Notes: generated by a model not told the origin, from the letters alone. A stretch of DNA of 26,684 bases from CADEEX01 sp040081555 (GCA_040081555.1 JBEBGG010000041.1:1-26684); one strand, 5' to 3'. Shown: positions 1 to 7,922, numbered from the stretch's first letter. A program made the numbers and translations.

Positions 1-1
1 G

Positions 2-400
2 TATCTGCTCAGGGGCGGATTCGTGATCTTCGATGACTTCAAGGTGGCCGGGCAGTACGGGGCGGGCGGTGGGGGGTGGGAGCGCTTCGAGACCAACGTC
101 CTGCGAATGTTCCCAGGCGCGCGGTTCGTCGATCTGGATGTGGCGCACCCAGTCTTCCATTCGTTCTTTGAAATTCATTCGCTTCGCGATTTTCCGCAGG
201 CCTACAACTCGGGCCCGGCGGTGTTTCGCGGCTTGTTCGAGGACAACGATCCGAAGAAACGGCTGATGATGGTGGCCAACTACAACACCGACATCTCGCA
301 GTACTGGGAGTGGTCGGGCCGCGGACTGCGGCCTTTCGACGAGACGAATGAGGCCTACAAGCTCGGCGTCAACTACATCGTCTACGGACTCACGCACTGA
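2..400 (+). CDS. DUF4159 domain-containing protein (C-terminal part, 5' truncated)
   Basis: This reading frame is open from the first bases of the window, so the real start lies upstream; the GTG at 23 is internal (the codons before it read YLLRGGF, which continues the domain). What remains is the last ~132 residues. Visible DUF4159 hallmarks are a GGFVIFDDF strand near the left edge, a mid-section HPVFHSFFEI, then NDPKKRLMMVANYNTDI and YWEWS, and the ending EAYKLGVNYIVYGLTH. The family is a Rossmann-like, class I glutamine amidotransferase-type fold with no established reaction; it is commonly found near MoxR/DUF58/BatA-like genes, but those would be outside the window. It converges on the KirBac gene with only 22 bases between the two stop codons and no obvious terminator hairpin there. 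Family assignment is by recognition of the motifs; function is unknown. Confidence 0.85.
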   Translation, partial: YLLRGGFVIFDDFKVAGQYGAGGGGWERFETNVLRMFPGARFVDLDVAHPVFHSFFEIHSLRDFPQAYNSGPAVFRGLFEDNDPKKRLMMVANYNTDISQYWEWSGRGLRPFDETNEAYKLGVNYIVYGLTH

Positions 401-422
401 TTCCGGCGGCCAGGCTCGGGCC

Positions 423-1406
423 CTAGACGTGTTCGTAGTCATGCAGTCGACTGATGTCGACCGTGAGTGGCGTCGGCCCGTTCGGTGTGACGAACATCGA
501 ACTGAATCGTGCATTCCAGCGAATCTCATCAGCTCGATACGACGAGCGGCTGTGCACCGTCTGCGAGTAGGTGTCATCAGTGCCAGACAGCAACACCAGG
601 ATCTCGGCCTCGGCGTCGATCAGCGCCTGGAGTGTGCGCTTGGCGAACGGGCTGCTGTCATCGATTGGATGGACGATTGTCCACGAGAGCGGGAAGAACG
701 TGACACGGTTGCGCTCGAGCGGCAGCGCCGCGTAACGACGCACGGTGCCGCCGCGCCCGTCAGGTTCCATCGCACTGAAGAGTACCTGCGCTTCGAGTTG
801 TAGCAGCTCGCTTCGGCGCCGGTTGGCGATGCGAAATTGAAAACTGAGACCGTCGCGGTAGGGCGCAATGACGGCGTGGCGGCTGAAGATAATCGAGGCG
901 GTGGGCCTCGAAAAACGTGCGAACAGCAGTCCCGTTGCCAGCGCCTGAAAAATCAAGCCGACCAGCGCTTCGAGCGTGACCAGCAGGTTGGCCGGTAGTC
1001 CGTGCGGACCGATCTGTCCGTAGCCAATTGTGGCGAAGGTCTGGACGCTGAAGAAGAAGGCGCGGGCGAAGGGGCCGCCGGCCATCGCCGTGTCGCCACC
1101 GACGAGCGACTCCGGGCCTGCGGCCAGATACGCCAGCGCGAACAACAGATTGACGATGAAGTAGATGCCGACGGCGACGCCGAGATAGCCGGGCCAGGAA
1201 ATCGTCAGCAACTGCTGGTAGGGCGCCAGCATCTCGAGCCAGCCGAGACCAGAGCGCGACACGTTGAACGACCCGTTGGGATTCAGCAGCCGTTGCTTGC
1301 GCTGTCGGCTGACGACTGCGCCGAAGCCAAGGTCGCGATCGATCGTCTCCTCGTCCGCCGTGCGGCGTGGCGCCAACGGGCTGACGGTGAAATCCACATC
1401 TGCCAT
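423..1406 (-). CDS. KirBac-type inward-rectifier potassium channel
   Basis: Predicted 327-aa inner-membrane K+ channel subunit, expected to work as a tetramer. In order: a cytosolic slide/N-terminal segment (residues 1-72), TM1 (about 75-97), a pore helix with the K+ selectivity filter TIGYG at 126-130, TM2 (about 141-164), then a ~160-residue cytosolic immunoglobulin-like Kir domain beginning FSRPTASIIFS and containing the family-typical RDGLSFQFRIANRR. Length and layout match bacterial KirBac channels. An upstream in-frame GTG (1469) would add 21 residues; the ATG at 1406 is preferred because the Kir N-terminus then begins right at MADVDFTVSP, but no strong ribosome site marks either. It follows the antiporter gene on the same strand after a 111-base gap, so co-transcription is possible. 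The channel would allow passive K+ movement; the gating signal cannot be told from sequence. Confidence 0.88.
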   Translation of the reverse strand: MADVDFTVSPLAPRRTADEETIDRDLGFGAVVSRQRKQRLLNPNGSFNVSRSGLGWLEMLAPYQQLLTISWPGYLGVAVGIYFIVNLLFALAYLAAGPESLVGGDTAMAGGPFARAFFFSVQTFATIGYGQIGPHGLPANLLVTLEALVGLIFQALATGLLFARFSRPTASIIFSRHAVIAPYRDGLSFQFRIANRRRSELLQLEAQVLFSAMEPDGRGGTVRRYAALPLERNRVTFFPLSWTIVHPIDDSSPFAKRTLQALIDAEAEILVLLSGTDDTYSQTVHSRSSYRADEIRWNARFSSMFVTPNGPTPLTVDISRLHDYEHV

Positions 1407-1517
1407 GACTGGCAATTGTAGTGATTCGTGCGCCCCAGAGAGAGGCGCCGACACCATGCGTGGACACACCAGCGTGAGGGCGTCCGCTCGCCAGGGAAGA
1501 GTGGAGCGGTCCAGCGT

Positions 1518-2756
1518 CTAGAAGAAGAGCACCGTCAACAGCGCAAGTACCGGCAGCACGATAGCCCCGCTGTAAAGCATGAATCCGAAGAACGACGGCA
1601 TGGGCATGCCACGGTGTTCGGCGATGGCCCGGACCATGAAATTGGGGCCGTTGCCGAGGTACGTGACCGCCCCCATCATGACGGCGCCGATGCTGATCGA
1701 CTCGAGCATTGCATGAGGGACGCCGACGACCTCGTTTGGCAGTCCCTGGCTCTGCGCCAATGTCAGAAACGTCAAATACGTGGGAGTGTTGTCGAGGAAC
1801 GCCGAGAGCAGACCGGTCGCCCACAAGTATTGCCAGGGCCGCGTCAGCTGCAGCTCGCCGCCGTGCAGCCGCAGCAGGTCCAGCGCAGGCAGCATCGTCA
1901 GAAAGATGCCGACAAACACTGCGGCCACTTCGCCAACCGGGCGAAGTGAGAATCGATTGGCGTGATAGATGTGATGTGAGGTGTTCCACCACGAGAGCAG
2001 GGCGGTGGCCAGCGTTGCGGTTTCGCGCCAGGGTGATGGCAGCAGTATGGTGACGAGCACGACGATGACCAGGAGCCCGAGGTTGTGTGCGCCACCGACG
2101 TGCAGCGGTTTGATGCGCGTCTTGTCGAGGCGAATACGTTCCGGTGGCTCCTGGGCGTGGACGCGTGTGTCCCAGACAAAATAGACCACGAGGAGTAGTA
2201 GCACCGCCGTGAGCCACATCGGCAGCAGGCGCAGGGTCCAGGTGAACGGAACACCTCGCAGATAGCCGATAAACAGCGGCGGATCGCCGATGGGCAGCAG
2301 GCAACCGCCGATGTTGGCCACCAGGAAGATGAAGAACACGAGCGTATGGGTCTTGAAGCGCCGTTCCTTGTTGGTGCTGAGAAGCGGGCGAATGAGCAGC
2401 ATCGAGGCGCCCGTGGTGCCAATCACGGAGGCAAGTAGGGCGCCGACCGCTAGGAAGGCGGTATTGGTGGCAGGTGTGGCCTCGAGGTCGCCCTCGAAGA
2501 GGACGCCGCCGGCGACAAAGTAGAGCCCGCCGAGCAGCACCAGGAACGAGACGTATTCCCAGACCGCGTGGTAAACCACCTCCGGACTATGCGCGGCGTA
2601 GAGCGCCAGCACAGGGCCGCCGAGCAGCACCGAAAGTCCAAGCTTGCGCCAGTTCGACTCCCAGGCTTCAGCGGCCACGAGCGGGAGGATCGCGAGAGCC
2701 GCCAGCAGCAGGGCGAAGGGGATTACCCAGAGCGCTGATGGCACAAATTCATGCAT
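1518..2756 (-). CDS. Sodium:proton antiporter-like transporter (CitMHS_2 / ArsB-NhaD superfamily)
   Basis: A 412-aa polytopic inner-membrane protein with roughly 10-11 hydrophobic spans. Two re-entrant-type motifs typical of this ion-transporter superfamily are visible: GTTGASM at 113-119 followed by IGGCLLPIGDPPL at 149-161 in the first half, and SAFLDNTPTYLTF at 318-330 followed by TYLGNGPNF at 365-373 in the second half. These paired halves are expected of an inverted-repeat transporter. Close relatives are usually annotated as sodium:proton antiporter or putative citrate transporter; the substrate (Na+/H+ or a carboxylate) is not decided by the sequence. It lies directly downstream of the respiratory operon but behind a terminator, and upstream of the K+ channel, which suggests a role in ion or pH homeostasis. 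The start ATG at 2756 gives the standard N-terminus; no strong Shine-Dalgarno is visible. Confidence 0.85.
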   Translation of the reverse strand: MHEFVPSALWVIPFALLLAALAILPLVAAEAWESNWRKLGLSVLLGGPVLALYAAHSPEVVYHAVWEYVSFLVLLGGLYFVAGGVLFEGDLEATPATNTAFLAVGALLASVIGTTGASMLLIRPLLSTNKERRFKTHTLVFFIFLVANIGGCLLPIGDPPLFIGYLRGVPFTWTLRLLPMWLTAVLLLLVVYFVWDTRVHAQEPPERIRLDKTRIKPLHVGGAHNLGLLVIVVLVTILLPSPWRETATLATALLSWWNTSHHIYHANRFSLRPVGEVAAVFVGIFLTMLPALDLLRLHGGELQLTRPWQYLWATGLLSAFLDNTPTYLTFLTLAQSQGLPNEVVGVPHAMLESISIGAVMMGAVTYLGNGPNFMVRAIAEHRGMPMPSFFGFMLYSGAIVLPVLALLTVLFF

Positions 2757-2850
2757 CCGGCAATTAACTCACGGTCCGTCGGCTGGCGTCTAAGGTTCTC
2801 TGAGTCGGCGGCCTCACCGGTAGGCCGTGTCGCCTTGTGCCGCAAATACC

Positions 2851-2867
2851 TTGTGTGTCGCACACAA
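2851..2867. repeat. 17-bp perfect inverted repeat upstream of the antiporter gene
   Basis: TTGTGTG-TCG-CACACAA, two perfectly complementary 7-nt arms around a 3-nt spacer. It lies just beyond the U-tract of the respiratory-operon terminator and about 95 bases upstream of the antiporter start. It could be an operator for the antiporter gene or a second hairpin backing up the terminator. The sequence shows the symmetry only; the role is inference. Confidence 0.5.
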
Positions 2868-2894
2868 AAAAAGCCGTGCACAGGGCACGGCTTT
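2866..2894 (-). terminator. Rho-independent terminator of the act-cta operon
   Basis: On the minus strand a 10-bp perfect stem (AAAGCCGTGC pairing with GCACGGCTTT, 2870-2894, 5-nt loop) is followed by a run of seven T residues (2872-2866). It begins 47 bases past the stop of the last oxidase gene, the expected place for termination of the 12-gene operon. The run of T on the + strand side is too short (three T) to make it clearly bidirectional. Confidence 0.85.
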
Positions 2895-2940
2895 GGGAGA
2901 ACGCACGGGGGAAGGCCGCCGGAGACAGCCGATGAGAGGC

Positions 2941-3234
2941 CTAACCGTAGGTGCCCCAGCTACGAGTCATGTAGTCGCCAAGCGTGACTCCCAGCAGCAG
3001 GAGCAACCAGAAGATGCTGCCGATGACGACGAGCCACGTCAGCTTCGGGCTGTACTTGACGTGCATGAAGAACAGGACCACCAACGCGGCCTTGGTGATC
3101 GCGATCGCAAGGGCGACGACGGTATTGAGTGAGCCGAGGTCGACAAACGCGGCGCCCACTGTCGCGGCGGTGCCCACCATCAGCGCCAGGAAGATCGCGT
3201 AGTAGGTGCTTTTCGGAACGATGTGCTCAGACAT
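2941..3234 (-). CDS. ctaF: Cytochrome c oxidase subunit IV (COX4_pro / CtaF-like)
   Basis: A 97-aa inner-membrane protein with three hydrophobic spans (about residues 13-30, 37-55 and 68-90). The segment VVLFFMHVKYSPKLTW around the second-third span boundary is characteristic of prokaryotic subunit IV proteins of caa3/cyo-type oxidases, which stabilise the subunit I-III core and carry no cofactor. The frame is open further upstream, to 3333, but that part is antisense-like low-complexity sequence overlapping the subunit III gene; the ATG at 3234 (MSEHIVPKSTYY) gives the normal family length. It sits 7 bases after the subunit III stop and is the last gene before the terminator. Confidence 0.92.
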   Translation of the reverse strand: MSEHIVPKSTYYAIFLALMVGTAATVGAAFVDLGSLNTVVALAIAITKAALVVLFFMHVKYSPKLTWLVVIGSIFWLLLLLGVTLGDYMTRSWGTYG

Positions 3235-3241
3235 GACGACC

Positions 3242-3931
3242 CTATGCCCCGCCGTGCAGATGCCTGCCGAGCAGATACAGCAGCGGGAACAGGAAGATCC
3301 AGACGATATCGACGAAATGCCAGTAGAGGCCACTGATTTCGATCGGGCTGGCGTATTCCTTACTGATGGTGCCGTTGATCGACCACACCAGCATCCACGT
3401 CATGATGCCGAGCCCGACGACCATGTGGATCGCGTGCAGGCCGGTCATCACGAAGTAGAGCGAGAAGAAGATCTGCGCGTGCCGGGCCTCGGCAATCGGT
3501 TCGAAATGGAAGAACGGACCGGGCACGTGGTGATGCTCGAACTTGTCGGCGTACTCGAAGCCCTTCACGCCGAGAAACACCGCGCCAAGAATCATCGTGA
3601 GGATGAGGAACGCGATGAGCTTGTTGCGTTCTCCGCTCTGCGCCGCATGGACCGCCAGGGCCATCGTCAAGCTGCTGGCGATGAGCACTGCGGTGTTGGC
3701 GGCTCCCATGGTGATGTCGAGCTCGTTGCTCGAGAGCGCGAATGCCAATGGGTACCACGACCGGTAGATCGCGTAGGCCAGAAATAGCCCGCCGAAGAAC
3801 AGCACTTCGGTAACGAGAAACAGCCACATGCCAAGGACGCTGGCATGCTGCTGCTCCTCGAGGCTGTCGAAGTGGTGCGCGAGCGCTGGATGGTGCTGAT
3901 GTTCTGTGTGTGCGACGGCGTCAGCCAACAT
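3242..3931 (-). CDS. ctaE: Cytochrome c oxidase subunit III
   Basis: A 229-aa polytopic protein, the CtaE subunit of the aa3-type oxidase. Recognisable features are the N-terminal histidine-rich stretch, then GMWLFLVTEVLFFGGLF, the helix GVKGFEYADKF followed by an EHHHVPG loop, and the C-terminal ISGLYWHFVDIVWIFLFPLLYL, which is the classic subunit III ending. The five-span layout agrees with the shorter bacterial form that lacks the first two mammalian helices. Subunit III binds lipid and supports proton uptake stability but has no redox centre. Its start overlaps the subunit I stop by 11 bases, indicating translational coupling, and subunit IV follows after 7 bases. Confidence 0.96.
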   Translation of the reverse strand: MLADAVAHTEHQHHPALAHHFDSLEEQQHASVLGMWLFLVTEVLFFGGLFLAYAIYRSWYPLAFALSSNELDITMGAANTAVLIASSLTMALAVHAAQSGERNKLIAFLILTMILGAVFLGVKGFEYADKFEHHHVPGPFFHFEPIAEARHAQIFFSLYFVMTGLHAIHMVVGLGIMTWMLVWSINGTISKEYASPIEISGLYWHFVDIVWIFLFPLLYLLGRHLHGGA

Positions 3932-5546
3932 GACCCTCCACCGCAGTCGGATACTCGTAGGCTTCCCAGGTCACGACCGGCGTCTCCTCGAAATTCGTGG
4001 TCGGCGGCGGTGAGGTCGTGTTCCATTCGAGGCCGACCGCCCCCCATGGATTGGAGCTCGCAATCTTGCCGTACTTGAGCGACCAGGTCAGATAGATGAT
4101 CGGCAGCAGGTATCCCACGGCCAGGATCGACGCACCGGCCGACGAGAGCACGTTCAGCATCTGAAGTTCAGCCGGGTAGGCGTGATAGCGACGCGGCATG
4201 CCCAGGTAGCCGGCGACAAACTGCGGGAAGAACGTCAAGTTGAAGCCCACGAACACCAGCGCGCAGGCCACCTTGGCGAGCCACTCAGAATAGTGGCGGC
4301 CACTGATCTTCGGCCACCAGAAGTGCAGGCCACCGAGATACGCCATGATCGTGCCGCCAACCATCACGTAGTGGAAGTGGGCCACGACGAAGTAGGTGTC
4401 GGTCACGTGGATGTCGAGGCCGATGGCGGCGAGGAACAAACCAGTCAGCCCACCGATGGAGAACAGGCCGATGAAGCCAAAAGCGTAGAGCATGGGCGTT
4501 TCCCAGCTCACCGCGCCCTTGTACATCGTGGCCGTCCAGTTGAAGACCTTGACCGCCGACGGGATGGCCACAAGGTAGCTGATGAAGGAGAAGACCAGCG
4601 CCGCGTAGACAGACATCCCTGCGACAAACAGATGGTGGCCCCACACCAGGAAGCCGAGCACCGCGATGGCCAGACTCGAGAAGGCCACAAAGGTGTAGCC
4701 GAACACCTGCTTACGACAGCCGGCAGCCACGAGCTCGGAAATGATGCCCATGGCCGGCAGGATCATGATGTAGACCGCCGGGTGCGAGTAGAACCAGAAC
4801 AGGTGCTGGAAGAGCACCGGGTCACCACCGACCGAAGGGTCGAAGATGCCGAAGTGGAACGCGCGCTCAGCAACCAGCATCACCAGCGTGATGGCGACCA
4901 CCGGCGTGCCGAGCACCATGATCAGGGCCGTGGCGTAGTGCGCCCAGACAAACAGTGGCAGGCGGAACCAGGTCATGCCCGGCGCGCGCATCCGGTGTAC
5001 GGTGGCGATGAAGTTCAGGCCGGTGAGAATCGACGAGAACCCGTTGATGAAGACACCGAGTCCGGCGGGAATGACCGCCGAAGTCGAGGCGACGGTGCTG
5101 AACGGCGTGTAGAAGGTCCACCCGGTGTCGAGACCGCCGGAAATGATGGCGTAGAGCGTGAACAGCGAACCGACGATGTAGATGTACCAGCTGGCGAGAT
5201 TGATCTTCGGAAAGGCGAGATCCTTGGCGCCGATCATGATCGGCAGCAGGAAGTTGCCAAGCACCGCGGGTATGGCCGGAATGAGGAAAAAGAACACCAT
5301 CATCACGCCGTGCATGGTGAACAGCTTGTTGTAGCTCTCGTCGCTCACCAGGTCGCCGGCCGGCGTCGCCAGTTCGAGGCGGATGGCCACAGCGAATGCG
5401 CCGCCAATCAGAAAGAAGAACGTGACCGCGACCAGATACAACAGCGCGATCCGCTTGTGATCACGTGTCAGTAACCACGACTTGATCCCGTACCCGTCGT
5501 TTAGATAGTGGCGGGTCGGCATGACTTCGGTATTGCTCGTCGACAT
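3921..5546 (-). CDS. ctaD: Cytochrome c oxidase subunit I, A2-type (caa3)
   Basis: A 541-aa catalytic subunit with 12 or more membrane spans that reduces O2 to water and pumps protons. Metal ligands are visible: H79 (low-spin heme a), H255 with Y259 (CuB and the His-Tyr cross-link), H304/H305 (CuB), H390 (heme a3) and H392 (heme a). The helix-VI motif reads YSHPAV (253-258) rather than the GHPEV of mitochondrial-like enzymes; the YSHPxV form defines the A2 subclass of heme-copper oxidases, as known from the Rhodothermus caa3 oxidase. All catalytic residues are intact. The start at 5546 lies 3 bases after the subunit II stop and the end overlaps subunit III, so the oxidase genes are tightly coupled. 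Heme A synthesis genes are not in the window. Confidence 0.97.
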   Translation of the reverse strand: MSTSNTEVMPTRHYLNDGYGIKSWLLTRDHKRIALLYLVAVTFFFLIGGAFAVAIRLELATPAGDLVSDESYNKLFTMHGVMMVFFFLIPAIPAVLGNFLLPIMIGAKDLAFPKINLASWYIYIVGSLFTLYAIISGGLDTGWTFYTPFSTVASTSAVIPAGLGVFINGFSSILTGLNFIATVHRMRAPGMTWFRLPLFVWAHYATALIMVLGTPVVAITLVMLVAERAFHFGIFDPSVGGDPVLFQHLFWFYSHPAVYIMILPAMGIISELVAAGCRKQVFGYTFVAFSSLAIAVLGFLVWGHHLFVAGMSVYAALVFSFISYLVAIPSAVKVFNWTATMYKGAVSWETPMLYAFGFIGLFSIGGLTGLFLAAIGLDIHVTDTYFVVAHFHYVMVGGTIMAYLGGLHFWWPKISGRHYSEWLAKVACALVFVGFNLTFFPQFVAGYLGMPRRYHAYPAELQMLNVLSSAGASILAVGYLLPIIYLTWSLKYGKIASSNPWGAVGLEWNTTSPPPTTNFEETPVVTWEAYEYPTAVEGHVG

Positions 5547-5549
5547 GGT

Positions 5550-6563
5550 CTAGTTCCTGGCCTCCGGCGAATGGGCGGGTGCCGCGCTCGGAACCGCCGC
5601 GCCGTGTTCGGGCGTAACGGCCTCAGTCTGTGCGGGTGCGTTGAGAGATTTGACGTACTCGATGAGCTGCAGCAGCTGTTCTTCGCTGACCAGCCCCTGG
5701 AAGGTCGGCATCACCGGCTGGAAGCCGTGGACGATCTTTGCCGCGGGAGTCAGGACGGATTCGCGGACATATGCTTCGTCCACGGTCGCCGATTCGCCCG
5801 TCATCAACTGCACTTTGGTGCCGAAGAGGCCCTTCAACGACGGCCCGCGCCCCTGTGTCTCTGACTTGTGACACGTGATGCAGGCGAGATCCGTGAAGAG
5901 CTTCTCGCCCGCCGAGGCGAGAGAACCTTCCTGGGCGCCAGCGCTCAGCCACGCCTGGAACTGGTCCGGTTCCATCACGATGATCTGGCCAATCATTCCC
6001 GAGTGCTTGGTGCCGCAGTATTCGGCGCAGTACAGGGGATAGGTGCCAGCCTTGGTCGCCTCGAACCAGATGTGCGTGTAGCGCCCCGGGATCACGTCGG
6101 CCTTGACGCGGAACGCGGGCACGAAGAAATCGTGAATGACGTCTTCCGACGTCATGATCAACTTGACCGGGCGCCCGACCGGGACATGCAGCTGGTTGAT
6201 TTCTCGCTGGCCGTCAAGATGCTGCAGCTTCCACATCCACTGCTTGCCGACGACGTAGATATTCAGCGTTTCATCTGGTGGCTTCGACAACGCGAAGAAC
6301 ACCTGCGCACCCCAGGCGAAGATCACCATGGAAATGAGCAGCGGAATCACCGTCCAGGCGATTTCGAGCGCCAGCCCGCCGTGGATCCGCGCGCCGACCT
6401 GGTCGGGCGAGGTCCGCTTGTACTTCACCGCGTAGACGACGATCAGTCCCGCGATGAGGATGCTGAAGAAGGCGGTCAGCGCGACCAGGAAGAAGTACAG
6501 GGCGTCGACTTGCCCTGCGATGGTCGAGGCTGCGTCAGGAAATAGAGGCGTTCCGGTCCACAT
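5550..6563 (-). CDS. ctaC: Cytochrome c oxidase subunit II with fused cytochrome c domain (caa3)
   Basis: A 337-aa protein. Two membrane spans (about 20-46 and 67-90) anchor a periplasmic cupredoxin domain with the dinuclear CuA site: H144, C179, E181, C183, H187 and M190 (CAEYCGTKHSGM). A class I cytochrome c domain follows, with heme attachment CITCH at 228-232 and a likely axial Met at 285 (VMPTF). The C-terminal ~25 residues are Ala/Pro-rich. The fusion is what makes this a caa3-type enzyme: the attached heme c receives electrons from the quinol-oxidising complex. No cleavable signal peptide is evident; the N-terminus is short, as in other oxidases of this class. It is two bases downstream of the SCO gene, whose product is expected to load the CuA site. 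Confidence 0.96.
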   Translation of the reverse strand: MWTGTPLFPDAASTIAGQVDALYFFLVALTAFFSILIAGLIVVYAVKYKRTSPDQVGARIHGGLALEIAWTVIPLLISMVIFAWGAQVFFALSKPPDETLNIYVVGKQWMWKLQHLDGQREINQLHVPVGRPVKLIMTSEDVIHDFFVPAFRVKADVIPGRYTHIWFEATKAGTYPLYCAEYCGTKHSGMIGQIIVMEPDQFQAWLSAGAQEGSLASAGEKLFTDLACITCHKSETQGRGPSLKGLFGTKVQLMTGESATVDEAYVRESVLTPAAKIVHGFQPVMPTFQGLVSEEQLLQLIEYVKSLNAPAQTEAVTPEHGAAVPSAAPAHSPEARN

Positions 6564-6565
6564 AT

Positions 6566-7459
6566 TTATCGAGTACGAACTGCGAGGGGAGGCGTCTGCA
6601 GCTTCAGCCGCTCGCGCCGCACCATGAGAAGGATGCTCCAGCCGATGAGCAGCACCGTTGCCACAGCGGCCAGACGGAGCATGCGCATGATCACGAAGCC
6701 GTACCGCCCGGTCATCGGGTCGTAGTGATAGCAGAAGAGCAGGAGGTTATCGGCAATTGAGCCGATCTTTCCCTGCGACGCCTCCACCAGCGCGAGACGT
6801 ACGTCGCGCGGGCCGTACTCAATGCCGAACAAATAGCGCGCCGGGCGGCCATCGGGGGTGACCACGATGATGCCTGCCGGATGCGCGTATTGCTTGCTCT
6901 CTTCATCCCATGCGTAGCGGAAGCCGGCAGCCTTTGTCAGCCGCGCGATTTCAGGTTGCTGCCCGGTGAGAAAGTGCCAGCTTTGCTCCGCCTCGGGCTT
7001 GTGGAGGCGGTGCATGTATTCGATCTTTCGCGTCGCCGCCTGCGCCGGTGTCTCGCGCGGGTCAAAGCTGACGAGGACCACGTCGTAATCCCTGCCCGCT
7101 TCGAGCGACATGATCCCGAGCGTGCTCGTCATGGCACCCAGGACCTGCGTGCACAGCATTGGACAGTCGTAGTACACGAACGCCAGCACCACCGGCCGCG
7201 CACCGAAATACTGTCCGAGACGAACGGCCTGGCCATGCTCATCGACGAACTGGGTATCGAGTGGTAGCGACTGGTCGAGATTCTGATCGAAGCCAATCTG
7301 GCGTAGCGCCGTTGGCATCGTCGAGGAAGGTGCGCCGGGAGCGGCACGATAGCCGGCCAGCGGTGCACCGGTCATCTGCGCGGAGGCAGCAGTGGTCGCC
7401 CACAGCACGAGGGCTGCGGCCCATCCCATCGCCGACGACATCTTCGAGCAAACGATCAC
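6566..7459 (-). CDS. sco: SCO1/SenC family copper chaperone with C-terminal membrane anchor
   Basis: A 297-aa exported thioredoxin-fold protein that would deliver copper to, or reduce, the CuA site of subunit II. Visible parts are an N-terminal signal-like segment (about 8-28, ending ASAQ), the copper-binding CPMLC at 99-103, the distal histidine ligand in YAHPAG (H193), and a C-terminal hydrophobic anchor (about 261-280) followed by basic residues. A further cysteine occurs in LLFCYHYDPMTGRY (C243), a segment that recurs in the SCO proteins of this subfamily. The start is a GTG at 7459 sharing four bases (GTGA) with the stop of the preceding gene; an ATG at 7441 is an alternative start. It sits between the act genes and the oxidase genes, consistent with an assembly role. 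Confidence 0.94.
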   Translation of the reverse strand: MIVCSKMSSAMGWAAALVLWATTAASAQMTGAPLAGYRAAPGAPSSTMPTALRQIGFDQNLDQSLPLDTQFVDEHGQAVRLGQYFGARPVVLAFVYYDCPMLCTQVLGAMTSTLGIMSLEAGRDYDVVLVSFDPRETPAQAATRKIEYMHRLHKPEAEQSWHFLTGQQPEIARLTKAAGFRYAWDEESKQYAHPAGIIVVTPDGRPARYLFGIEYGPRDVRLALVEASQGKIGSIADNLLLFCYHYDPMTGRYGFVIMRMLRLAAVATVLLIGWSILLMVRRERLKLQTPPLAVRTR

Positions 7460-7920
7460 TTCGGTTCCTGACGTGACGCCGCCACCGCCGGCGCGTCCAC
7501 AGTGGCGCCGGCGCGAGACGGCATGCCGCGCTTGAGTGCCAGCGCCATCGCGTTCTCAATTGGAATGCGCACGATTCCGGCGTTCTTGTCCACCCAGCCG
7601 AAGTGCTCGAGCGTGTCGGCTTCGGCCGCACGCAGATCCTTCAGGTCCTGCTTCGGATCAGTCTGCAACCGTGGTTCCGGCGGCAGCCGACTCTCCTGAC
7701 CGGCGGCCAGCGGATAGCGACGATCGGCGGTCGACTGATTGACGCGGCCCAACAGGGCGTAAATGCCGAGCACGGCAACATAGGTTGCCACCGTGACGAC
7801 CGTCAAGCCGACGCCAGCCTTGATGACGGCGCCAAAATCGAGCGCGTCATCCTGATGATTGCCTCGCTCGAGGTCCGCCCTCGAGACGCCGTGACCGTGC
7901 GAAGTGGAATGCGTGGACAT
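7456..7920 (-). CDS. Uncharacterised single-span membrane protein of the act-cta operon
   Basis: A 154-aa protein I cannot assign to a named family. A His-containing, hydrophilic N-terminus (1-30) precedes one hydrophobic span (about 33-57), and the remaining ~95 residues are predicted periplasmic. They contain a proline-rich stretch (RLPPEPRLQ, about 79-87) and a conserved-looking block DTLEHFGWVDKNAGIVRIPI followed by NAMALALKRGMP. From memory, similar GWVD...G.VRIPI..AM blocks appear in hypothetical proteins encoded beside other bacterial cytochrome oxidase operons. There is no heme motif and no cysteine in the predicted periplasmic part. It starts two bases after the actF stop and overlaps the SCO start by four bases. 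Likely roles are an accessory subunit or assembly factor of the supercomplex; this is inference from position. Confidence 0.85.
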   Translation of the reverse strand: MSTHSTSHGHGVSRADLERGNHQDDALDFGAVIKAGVGLTVVTVATYVAVLGIYALLGRVNQSTADRRYPLAAGQESRLPPEPRLQTDPKQDLKDLRAAEADTLEHFGWVDKNAGIVRIPIENAMALALKRGMPSRAGATVDAPAVAASRQEPK

Positions 7921-7922
7921 GG

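Noticed and set aside
401..422. Bidirectional terminator between the convergent DUF4159 and KirBac genes
   Set aside because: The 22-base gap contains no stem with a T-run in either direction.
760..2304. Long minus-strand open frame (514 codons) spanning the antiporter and KirBac genes
   Set aside because: It runs out of phase through two well-supported genes and their gap; the translation is Arg/Ala/His-rich with no domain, a shadow frame of high-GC sequence.
4182..5474. Long + strand open frame (430 codons) antisense to cytochrome oxidase subunit I
   Set aside because: It is complementary to a fully conserved catalytic subunit; its composition (Glu/His/Arg/Asp-rich) is what the opposite frame of a GC-rich membrane gene produces, and it has no recognisable domain.
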